Source: JAVVEW01 sp032251045
GTDB taxonomy: Bacteria > Pseudomonadota > Gammaproteobacteria > Methylococcales > Methylomonadaceae
NCBI GenBank assembly: GCA_032251045.1
Contig: JAVVEW010000033.1
Span: 1-27,818, forward strand
Length of the DNA stretch: 27,818 nucleotides
Direction: 5' to 3'
A program made the translations under genes and the position numbers. The notes under the pieces are model-generated. The model saw only the letters and a list, made by a program, of their open reading frames with translations, was not told the DNA's origin and searched no databases. Numbering within the stretch: position 1 is the first letter of the stretch; each line of letters starts with the position of its first letter. Below are positions 8,630-15,005 of the stretch, piece after piece.

Positions 8630-9238
8630 ATGCTGGACAAGACATCAACCACCCCAATCAAAAAATACTGGGACGGACAAAACGGCATTTATGCGGCAAA
8701 ATTATTGCCCGGCGAGGTCTATGTCACCGATCAGGAAGAAATGATTACCACGGTACTTGGCTCTTGTATTGCGGTTTGTGTTCACGATCCCGAATTCAAT
8801 ATCGGCGGTATGAATCATTTCATGCTGCCCGAAAGCATGGAAGAGCGCCAGGAAACCGAGATTCTCGCCGAATCTACTCGCTATGGCAGCTACGCGATGG
8901 AGTTTTTGATCAACGGCCTGCTGAAATTAGGCGCCAAACGGGAGCGTCTACAGTTAAAATTATTTGGCGGAGGCAAAATCCTGCCCAGCCTCAGCGATGT
9001 TGGTGAGCGTAACATCGGCTTTATTCGGCGCTATGTCAGACAGGAAGGCTTTTCCGTTCAGGCCTGGGATTTAGGCGGCGACTATCCGCGCAAAGTGAAT
9101 TTTTATCCGAGCACAGGCCGCGTCAGAATGAAGAAATTCACCCAATTGCATAACAACACCTTGATCGAACGCGAGCTGAACTATCGTAACCGACTGCAAC
9201 AGCAAGATGCGGTTGCAGGCAGCGTTGAACTTTTCTAA
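8630..9238 (+). CDS. cheD: Chemoreceptor glutamine deamidase CheD
   Basis: CheD deamidates glutamines of chemoreceptors and in some bacteria is regulated by binding CheC. The three catalytic positions of the family are visible with the spacing of the Thermotoga enzyme: T40, C46 in TTVLGSCIAVC, and H63 in GGMNHFMLP. KLFGGGKIL and the GERNIGFIRRYV block also match. Length is 202 residues, with a basic C-terminal extension after the core that ends in AGSVELF; the receptor-like protein two genes downstream ends in EGDVELF. The ribosome binding site is weak. It is the first gene of a seven-gene plus-strand array and is followed 10 bases later by cheB. No cheC or cheR is visible nearby. Confidence 0.95.
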   Translation: MLDKTSTTPIKKYWDGQNGIYAAKLLPGEVYVTDQEEMITTVLGSCIAVCVHDPEFNIGGMNHFMLPESMEERQETEILAESTRYGSYAMEFLINGLLKLGAKRERLQLKLFGGGKILPSLSDVGERNIGFIRRYVRQEGFSVQAWDLGGDYPRKVNFYPSTGRVRMKKFTQLHNNTLIERELNYRNRLQQQDAVAGSVELF

Positions 9239-9248
9239 TGGACTTGCC

Positions 9249-10292
9249 ATGTCAAAAATCAAAGTGCTGATTGTCGATGATTCCGCATTGATTCGTCAGT
9301 TGCTGCGCGAAATTATCAACACATCCCCTGAACTTGAAGTCGTAGGCACCGCCTCAGACCCTTACATGGCTCGGGATAAGATTAAAAAACTCAACCCCGA
9401 TGTGCTGACGCTGGATGTGGAAATGCCAAAAATGGATGGCCTGACATTTTTACGCAATCTGATGCGTTTACGTCCCATGCCCGTGATCATGATTTCCACA
9501 CTAACCGAGCAGGGCGCGGAAATCAGTTTGCAGGCACTTGCTCTAGGTGCCGTTGACGTGGTGGCCAAGCCTAAAGTCGATGCGGCGCAGCAACTCGATC
9601 ATTACGCCGAAGCCATTATCGGCAAAATTATCGCGGCCAGTCAGGCGCGTGTTGACTCCGTTAATCATGCAGCCTCACCACAAATCGCCACGCCTACTGC
9701 GGGCGGCTACCAACGTAAGCTTATTGCCATCGGCGCATCCACCGGTGGAACCGAAGCCATCAAAAGCGTGCTCGGTCGATTACCCGAAACAATGCCACCG
9801 ATTGTGATTACCCAGCACTTACCGGTAGCCTTCAGCCATTCCTTTGTACGGCATATTGACCAGATCAGCGCCTTGCAAGCCTGTGTTGCTGAGCATAATC
9901 AACCGATTCTCGCCAACACTGTTTATGTTGCCCCTGGCGATCGTCATTTGCGTGTCGTCGCTTCAGCATCGGGCTTGTGTTGTCAGCTGAATGATGATGA
10001 GCTGGTCAACCGACATAAGCCGTCGGTCGAAGTCCTGTTCGACTCGGTTGCCGAGCAAGTGGGCGATCAAGCGGTGGGGGTCATGCTGACCGGCATGGGT
10101 AACGATGGTGCTAAAGCCATGCGTACCATGCGCGATCAAGGCGCAATTAACATTGTTCAGGATGAAAACAGTAGCGTGGTGTGGGGTATGCCAGGCGAAG
10201 CTTACCGATATGGTGCGGCTGATTTTGTGTTGCCGCTTGACCATATTGCCTATCAAATAGTGCGTGCCGCGCAAACGGGGCGCAGAGGATAA
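9249..10292 (+). CDS. cheB: Chemotaxis response regulator / protein-glutamate methylesterase CheB
   Basis: CheB removes methyl groups from receptor glutamates when phosphorylated by CheA. I chose the ATG at 9249, giving MSKIKVLIVDDSALIRQ and 347 residues; the frame is open further up but reaches into cheD. The receiver domain (about 1-120) has the acidic pair D10-D11, phospho-acceptor D56 in TLDVEMPKMDG, and a KP pair at K108. After a linker, the esterase domain has catalytic S164 in IGASTGG, H190 in TQHLP and D286 in TGMGNDG. With CheD, this shows that a methylatable receptor complex is the target. CheR is missing from the window, so methylation must be supplied elsewhere. Confidence 0.97.
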   Translation: MSKIKVLIVDDSALIRQLLREIINTSPELEVVGTASDPYMARDKIKKLNPDVLTLDVEMPKMDGLTFLRNLMRLRPMPVIMISTLTEQGAEISLQALALGAVDVVAKPKVDAAQQLDHYAEAIIGKIIAASQARVDSVNHAASPQIATPTAGGYQRKLIAIGASTGGTEAIKSVLGRLPETMPPIVITQHLPVAFSHSFVRHIDQISALQACVAEHNQPILANTVYVAPGDRHLRVVASASGLCCQLNDDELVNRHKPSVEVLFDSVAEQVGDQAVGVMLTGMGNDGAKAMRTMRDQGAINIVQDENSSVVWGMPGEAYRYGAADFVLPLDHIAYQIVRAAQTGRRG

Positions 10293-10295
10293 AAT

Positions 10296-11492
10296 ATGCA
10301 CAAGTTGGCAATCATGATACTGTTTTCGCCATTGATAGTAGGCTCGTTGGCTGCATGGTTACTGCCGCTTGGCTGGGCGTTGGGCCTGACCATGCTGGCG
10401 GCTTTGCTGGTCGCTGTGTGGCAGTTAAACGAACACCATAATCTGCAACAGCAACAACATACTCAACAAGGCAGCCTGCAACGCCATTGGAGCAGCCATA
10501 TCAGCACTTATTTCAGCCTGTCTGAAGCGGTGGTTAAGCAGGAAAGCCAATGCCTCGATCAGGATATTAACCAGGTCAAGCAGCTTGTGGCCGATGGTGT
10601 TAACACGTTAACGGCCAGTTTTCATGGTTTGAACGAACTGGCGATGCAGCAAACCCGCTTGATGCGCCAAATGACCGAAGTGCTGTCAGCTTCGGACGAT
10701 AACGGAAAAAACATTGATTTTCAGCAGTTTGTCCATGAAACGGAACAGACTCTAAATAATTTTATCGAGCAGATTTTGCTGATTTCCAAAAATGGCATGA
10801 CCATGGTTAACATCATTGCCGATGTTGACAGTCATATGGAAACAATCACCAAATTACTGCTCGATGTCCAATCCATTGCCGAGCAAACTAACTTGTTGGC
10901 TTTGAATGCGGCCATTGAAGCGGCCCGGGCCGGTGATGCCGGACGGGGCTTTGCCGTCGTTGCCGATGAGGTGCGCAAGCTGTCGCAGAATTCAAACACC
11001 TTCAGCGAACAAATCGAGCGCGTTATCCATGAAGCCAAAGCGGACATTAAACAAGCCAAACTCATGACTGAAAAAATCGCCGCCAGAGACATGACTTTTG
11101 CCCTGGATTCAAAAGCGCATATCGAGGACATGATGAATCAGCTACAAGATATGAACCTTATGGTCAATACCAAGCTTGAAGAGGCTAGCGCGATCAGCGG
11201 AAAAATTGGCACCCAGGTTAATGACGCCGTGCGTTCTTTGCAGTTTGAAGATATGGCGCGCCAAGTGCTTGAGCATATACAGCAACATCAACAGCGTTAT
11301 CAGCAACTGGCTGCAACCATCAGCACCGATTGGCAAAGTTTGCCATATCCATCGACTACGCAATTCTCATCGCAAATTGAAGTCATGCAGCAACAGCTCA
11401 GGCAATTAAAGCAAACCTGGGAAGTCAAGACCGAGGTTACCAAATCAGTTGCGCAAACGTCCATGTCCGAAGGTGATGTCGAGTTGTTTTAA
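10296..11492 (+). CDS. Receptor-like (MCP signalling) membrane protein without a sensor domain
   Basis: The protein has 398 residues. Two hydrophobic helices at about residues 5-23 and 25-43 form a membrane hairpin with almost no periplasmic loop, so there is no periplasmic ligand domain. The cytoplasmic part carries an MCP hairpin tip at about 193-233 (AEQTNLLALNAAIEAARAG, then GRGFAVVADEVRKLSQ), the site where receptors contact CheA and CheW. After the tip, LQFEDMARQV places D319 and Q323 in the D-x3-Q spacing of the CheZ phosphatase active site. The protein ends in EGDVELF, like CheD. GAGGA at 10285-10289 is a good ribosome binding site and the gap to cheB is 3 bases. It probably takes its input from a partner protein; phosphatase activity is inference. 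Confidence 0.88.
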   Translation: MHKLAIMILFSPLIVGSLAAWLLPLGWALGLTMLAALLVAVWQLNEHHNLQQQQHTQQGSLQRHWSSHISTYFSLSEAVVKQESQCLDQDINQVKQLVADGVNTLTASFHGLNELAMQQTRLMRQMTEVLSASDDNGKNIDFQQFVHETEQTLNNFIEQILLISKNGMTMVNIIADVDSHMETITKLLLDVQSIAEQTNLLALNAAIEAARAGDAGRGFAVVADEVRKLSQNSNTFSEQIERVIHEAKADIKQAKLMTEKIAARDMTFALDSKAHIEDMMNQLQDMNLMVNTKLEEASAISGKIGTQVNDAVRSLQFEDMARQVLEHIQQHQQRYQQLAATISTDWQSLPYPSTTQFSSQIEVMQQQLRQLKQTWEVKTEVTKSVAQTSMSEGDVELF

Positions 11493-11501
11493 TTCGCCAA
11501 A

Positions 11502-11519
11502 CGCCTTTCCGGAAAGGCG
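11502..11519. repeat. 18-base perfect palindrome between receptor-like gene and STAS gene
   Basis: CGCCTTTCCGGAAAGGCG reads the same on both strands. As RNA it can fold into a 7-base stem with a CCGG loop. No T-run follows on either side, so it is not a standard terminator; an mRNA processing or stability element, or a protein-binding operator, are possible. It lies in the 80-base gap, the largest gap within the signalling array. Confidence 0.55.
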
Positions 11520-11572
11520 AGATTAGTGACTACCTATAACAAAAACAAATCGTACTCTTAAGGATTGTTAAT

Positions 11573-11878
11573 ATGGCTCTGAAATTCACTCACGATACCG
11601 AGAAAAAAATTGTTGATATTACGGTTAACGGCTATTTTGATTTTAGTCTGAACACTGAATTCAAGAAAATATACGACCTGGATCGCAGTCAGATTAAACA
11701 AATCCAGGTTAATCTGCAACACGTTGAATATCTGGATAGCTCGGCTCTTGGTATGTTACTTTTACTTAGAGATATGGTGGGGGGCGCTAAGGATAAAATC
11801 AGTTTGGTCGGTGCGCGCATTGAAGTTAAACGGGTTTTGAATATCGCTAACTTTAATCACTTATTTATCATCCTGTAA
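11573..11878 (+). CDS. STAS-domain anti-sigma-factor antagonist (HsbA-like)
   Basis: This is a 101-residue single STAS domain. Such proteins bind an anti-sigma or effector partner when unphosphorylated and are switched by Ser phosphorylation. The phosphorylation loop is clear: YLDSSALGML with D55, S56 and S57, matching the SpoIIAA DSSGLG loop. VDITVNGYFDF at the start is the usual first strand pair. AAGGA upstream of the ATG is a suitable ribosome binding site. The next gene, 6 bases later, encodes a protein with both a PP2C phosphatase and a HATPase kinase domain, so the two very likely form a partner-switching pair like HsbA/HsbR of Pseudomonas aeruginosa. The downstream target (anti-sigma factor or diguanylate cyclase) is not in the window. 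Confidence 0.92.
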   Translation: MALKFTHDTEKKIVDITVNGYFDFSLNTEFKKIYDLDRSQIKQIQVNLQHVEYLDSSALGMLLLLRDMVGGAKDKISLVGARIEVKRVLNIANFNHLFIIL

Positions 11879-11884
11879 ACTGTT

Positions 11885-13585
11885 GTGGATACAGCACGAT
11901 TAAAAATACTGGGTGCTGAAGATTCAATCTCTCAACGCGTAGCATTACAGGCGTTTATTGAAGCCCAGGGTTATCAATTCATACCGGCCTGCGATGGCCA
12001 GCAGGCTGTTGCTGCATTTATCGAAGAACAACCCGATTTAGTCATTCTCGACATTGAAATGCCGGTGATGGACGGTATTGAGGCGGCAAAAAAAATAAAA
12101 GCCCTTGCGGGCGATCACTATGTTCCGGTTATTTTTCTGACCCAGCTTGATCCTGAAAACCTGCTACAACAGTGTGTTCTGGCAGGCGGTGATGATTTTA
12201 TCCCCAAGCCCATCAAGGCGACATTGTTATATGCAAAAATATCCGCGTTGTTGCGGGTGCAGCAATTATACGAAGCTTTGACAGAGCAAAATAAGCAACT
12301 ACGCAAATATCAGCTGCATCAGGAGCAGGAGCATTACAACGCGGCACAATTTCAGAAAAGCGTCATTCGCTCACGTTTTCATGACTCCCCCTGTCTGCGT
12401 TATTCAGTATCCGCAATGGCGATGTTTTCCGGTGATTTTATTCTGTCAACAATTTCTTACGAAGGTAATCTTTATACCTTAATCGGTGACTTTACCGGTC
12501 ATGGTTTATCCGCGTCCTTGGGCACTACGTTTACCTCGGAAATATTTTATACCATGTCGGAAAAAGACTGTGACCCCATTAAAATAATCGAAGAAATCAA
12601 TAACAAGCTTTCCAGGGTTCTGCCCAAGCATATTTTTTTGGCCGCCACTTTGCTGGTCTATAATCCGCGTTCGTTAACGGTTGAGTTAATTAACTGCGGA
12701 TTGCCCGGGCACTTATGGGTGCGCCAGATACAGCAACAAGTCGGTTGGCTTGAATCTGTAAACATTCCATTAGGCATTGATCAGAATTTACAATTTAATA
12801 AACAAACCATTCAAACGGAACCTGATGATGTTATTTTGCTGTTCACCGATGGTTTGACAGAGGCCAGAGACATTGAAGGCAATATGTTTGGCATGGAAAC
12901 GCTGCAATTATTGGTCAGGCAGGGTGTCAATAAGTCAGAGCAAAATTATTTCGATACCATTCATAAAGTTTTTAACTGGCACGTTCGTGGCGCTGAACAA
13001 CAAGATGATATGACCTTGCTGGAGCTAAGCATCGGCAAAGCGGTTTCTGAACACCCAGACCATTTGCCTGTAGCCAAACCTTGGGATGAGGCCATTGCTT
13101 TACCCTGGAGCTTCCAGTTCGATTGTACAGCGGACATGTGCAAACCCTTTCATCCGGTACGGCAAATAACTGACTTCATTGTCAGCATCCAGAATCTGGC
13201 CGCTTTCAAGCAGGATATTCATTTAATCATCAGTGAATTGTTTAATAATGCTCTGGAACATGGGTTATTGCAGCTGGATTCTGCATTGAAATCCTCACCA
13301 GAAAGCTTTCAGGATTACTATAATCTCCGCCAACAACGTTTGGCGGAGCTTAAGGATGGCATGATCACGCTGAAATTCAAGCACGATGTAGAGCCTAATG
13401 GCGGTACGCTGCGCATCATGGTGGAAGATTCCGGCCCGGGTTTTAGCAAGGTTCATGACGTGCCTGTATTAGCAAATAATGAACAGCTGTTTGGCCGAGG
13501 CCTGGCCCTGGTGAAATCGCTGGCACAACGCTTGGTTATTCATGGTAATCGAGTACAGGTTGTATATCGTTGGTATCAGCCGTAA
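11885..13585 (+). CDS. Response regulator with PP2C (SpoIIE-type) phosphatase and HATPase kinase domains, HsbR-like
   Basis: The protein has 566 residues from a GTG start, 6 bases after the STAS gene and with no clear ribosome binding site, so coupled translation is likely. The receiver domain (about 6-125) has E12-D13, phospho-acceptor D56 in ILDIEMPVMDG, T86 and K108. A coiled linker (about 125-155) precedes the PP2C domain (about 175-385), with FSGDF (D184), IGDFTGHG (D202), LFTDGLTEA (D322) and DDMT (D375) as metal-binding positions. The HATPase domain (about 420-566) has an N-box SELFNNALEHG, VEDSGPGF and LFGRGLALVKSLA. The domain order is that of HsbR: receiver phosphorylation would choose between dephosphorylating and phosphorylating the STAS partner. 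No histidine phosphotransferase (HptB) lies nearby, so the phosphate source is open. Confidence 0.93.
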   Translation: MDTARLKILGAEDSISQRVALQAFIEAQGYQFIPACDGQQAVAAFIEEQPDLVILDIEMPVMDGIEAAKKIKALAGDHYVPVIFLTQLDPENLLQQCVLAGGDDFIPKPIKATLLYAKISALLRVQQLYEALTEQNKQLRKYQLHQEQEHYNAAQFQKSVIRSRFHDSPCLRYSVSAMAMFSGDFILSTISYEGNLYTLIGDFTGHGLSASLGTTFTSEIFYTMSEKDCDPIKIIEEINNKLSRVLPKHIFLAATLLVYNPRSLTVELINCGLPGHLWVRQIQQQVGWLESVNIPLGIDQNLQFNKQTIQTEPDDVILLFTDGLTEARDIEGNMFGMETLQLLVRQGVNKSEQNYFDTIHKVFNWHVRGAEQQDDMTLLELSIGKAVSEHPDHLPVAKPWDEAIALPWSFQFDCTADMCKPFHPVRQITDFIVSIQNLAAFKQDIHLIISELFNNALEHGLLQLDSALKSSPESFQDYYNLRQQRLAELKDGMITLKFKHDVEPNGGTLRIMVEDSGPGFSKVHDVPVLANNEQLFGRGLALVKSLAQRLVIHGNRVQVVYRWYQP

Positions 13586-13611
13586 GTATCACTCTTTAAG
13601 GAGTCCGCAAC

Positions 13612-14244
13612 ATGCAAGCTCATTTCAGCACACAATTTGTTGGCGTTGCATCCATTGCCGCTCAGCTTAGCGCGGTGTTGGCGGTGGCCAAGGAGATTTC
13701 CCTGGCGGCGGCCAATGCCAAAGCCATCGCCTTCAGAGCGGGTGAAAAAGCGCGCGGTTTTCAACCGATTACCGACTTTATCAATGATCTGGCCAAGGAA
13801 ACCATGGTCAAAGTACACGCCATCAATCATAACGCTTTGGACTTATATCAACTGACCGTTTCCGATCACCGGGCTCATTTTGCTTATCAGAAGCTATGTC
13901 AGGCAGAACAACTGGCGCGTTCAACACCCCATCATCAATCGTTGTTATCGGCAAGGCTACAAGCTGAACAACGCGCTAAAGCCTGTGAGGCACAGTTTCA
14001 GCGCTATGTAGTGCGTTTGCTCGATCAGTTACAGGAAGTTAAAAATCCGGCGCGAGCGGCCCGGGTGATTGCCGCCAACTCTCGTATCGAGGCCTCGCAA
14101 GCAGGAGAGTACCTACAAAGTTTGCAAGCCGTCGCGGAAAGCGTGGACAAGGCCGCGCAAGTTATTCACGACAATGTGCAGCGTTGCTGCACGGCATTGT
14201 CGGCCATGTACAAAGAACAGGCTGAGGCTGGAGTAATTTTATGA
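13612..14244 (+). CDS. Uncharacterised alpha-helical protein with two MCP-tip-like segments
   Basis: No named family is recognised with confidence. The 210-residue protein is predicted helical and soluble: there is no clear membrane helix, although residues 9-25 are fairly hydrophobic. Residues 28-63 (KEISLAAANAKAIAFRAGEK, then ARGFQPITDFINDLAKET) line up with the chemoreceptor hairpin tip, keeping N, the RAGE turn, RGF and the following helix. Residues 150-180 (ARVIAANSRIEASQAGEYLQ onward) resemble the same tip again, keeping N, IEA and AGE. The gene has the best ribosome binding site of the array (AAGGAG at 13598-13603) and overlaps the next gene by 4 bases (ATGA). I infer a receptor-mimic partner of the adjacent di-iron protein. 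Coincidental alanine-rich helix similarity is the main alternative. Confidence 0.75.
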   Translation: MQAHFSTQFVGVASIAAQLSAVLAVAKEISLAAANAKAIAFRAGEKARGFQPITDFINDLAKETMVKVHAINHNALDLYQLTVSDHRAHFAYQKLCQAEQLARSTPHHQSLLSARLQAEQRAKACEAQFQRYVVRLLDQLQEVKNPARAARVIAANSRIEASQAGEYLQSLQAVAESVDKAAQVIHDNVQRCCTALSAMYKEQAEAGVIL

Positions 14245-14969
14245 AAATGACCAAGTTATATGATGGCTCGCATCAATGGATTATGTTTGGGCGCGATCCG
14301 AACAAATCCGACAAAATTATCGATACCAATCAATATATGATTCGGGTACCCGGGCGCGCCTTACTGCTGGACCCGGGTGGTATCGAGATTTTTGCGCCCA
14401 TGCTGGCGGCCATTTTGCATCATGTGCCACTACAGGACATCACTGATCTTTTTGCCTCCCATCAGGACCCTGACATTATTTCCTCTTTAGGGCTTTGGGA
14501 CCAAGCATTACCCAATGCCCGTTTGCATGCACCAAAATTATGGGAAAGCTTTATTCGTCATTTTGGTTGTGAGCAAATTGAGTATGTCTCTATTCCCGAT
14601 AGCGGCGGCAGGATTCAGCTAGGTACCGTGGAATTGCAAATTATTCCCGCTCATTATCTGCATTCATCCGCGAATTTTCACATTTACGACCCAGTGGCCA
14701 AGATTCTTATGTCCGGTGATGTGGGCGCGGCGCTTGAAGAAGCCGGGGCACCCGAATTTGTCGATGACTTTCAGAGACATACTGACAAAATGCGCTATTT
14801 TCATCAACGCTGGATGCCATCAAACCAGGCTAAGCGCGCCTGGCTTGAGCGGGTGCGCAAACTGGATATTGACATCATGGCTCCTCAGCACGGACGCATG
14901 TTTCAAGGTGATGATGTGCAGCGCTTTTTTGACTGGTTTGAGTCTCTTGAGGTGGGTATTGCTTTGTAA
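14241..14969 (+). CDS. Metallo-beta-lactamase-fold di-iron protein, ODP-like (oxygen-binding)
   Basis: The 242-residue protein is one MBL-fold domain like the N-terminal part of flavodiiron proteins but without flavodoxin. Likely metal ligands are H74, D76 and D78 (SHQDPDII), H141 (AHYLHS), D160 (MSGDVG) and H217 (PQHGRM). Spacings of 63, 19 and 57 residues between D78, H141, D160 and H217 are close to the 63, 19 and about 61 I recall for flavodiiron proteins. The usual Glu of HxExD is Asp here. Stand-alone proteins of this kind (ODP of Treponema denticola) are known to sense O2 or iron for chemotaxis, which suits this position after cheD, cheB and receptor-like genes. Start ATG overlaps the previous stop; a second ATG is at 14247. 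O2 sensing is inference from family and context. Confidence 0.85.
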   Translation: MKMTKLYDGSHQWIMFGRDPNKSDKIIDTNQYMIRVPGRALLLDPGGIEIFAPMLAAILHHVPLQDITDLFASHQDPDIISSLGLWDQALPNARLHAPKLWESFIRHFGCEQIEYVSIPDSGGRIQLGTVELQIIPAHYLHSSANFHIYDPVAKILMSGDVGAALEEAGAPEFVDDFQRHTDKMRYFHQRWMPSNQAKRAWLERVRKLDIDIMAPQHGRMFQGDDVQRFFDWFESLEVGIAL

Positions 14970-15005
14970 TGTGATGGAGCGTAAGTCCGGGCGCTGATAA
15001 TCTAT

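Noticed and set aside
13612..14244. The 210-residue gene as a broken fragment (pseudogene) of a normal chemoreceptor
   Set aside because: It has its own strong ribosome binding site, an intact frame, a coupled overlap with the next gene and two tip-like segments, none of which fits a decayed fragment.
14970..15005. Bidirectional terminator between the di-iron gene and pilR
   Set aside because: Only a weak 4-base AGCG/CGCT pairing is visible, with no T-run on either strand.
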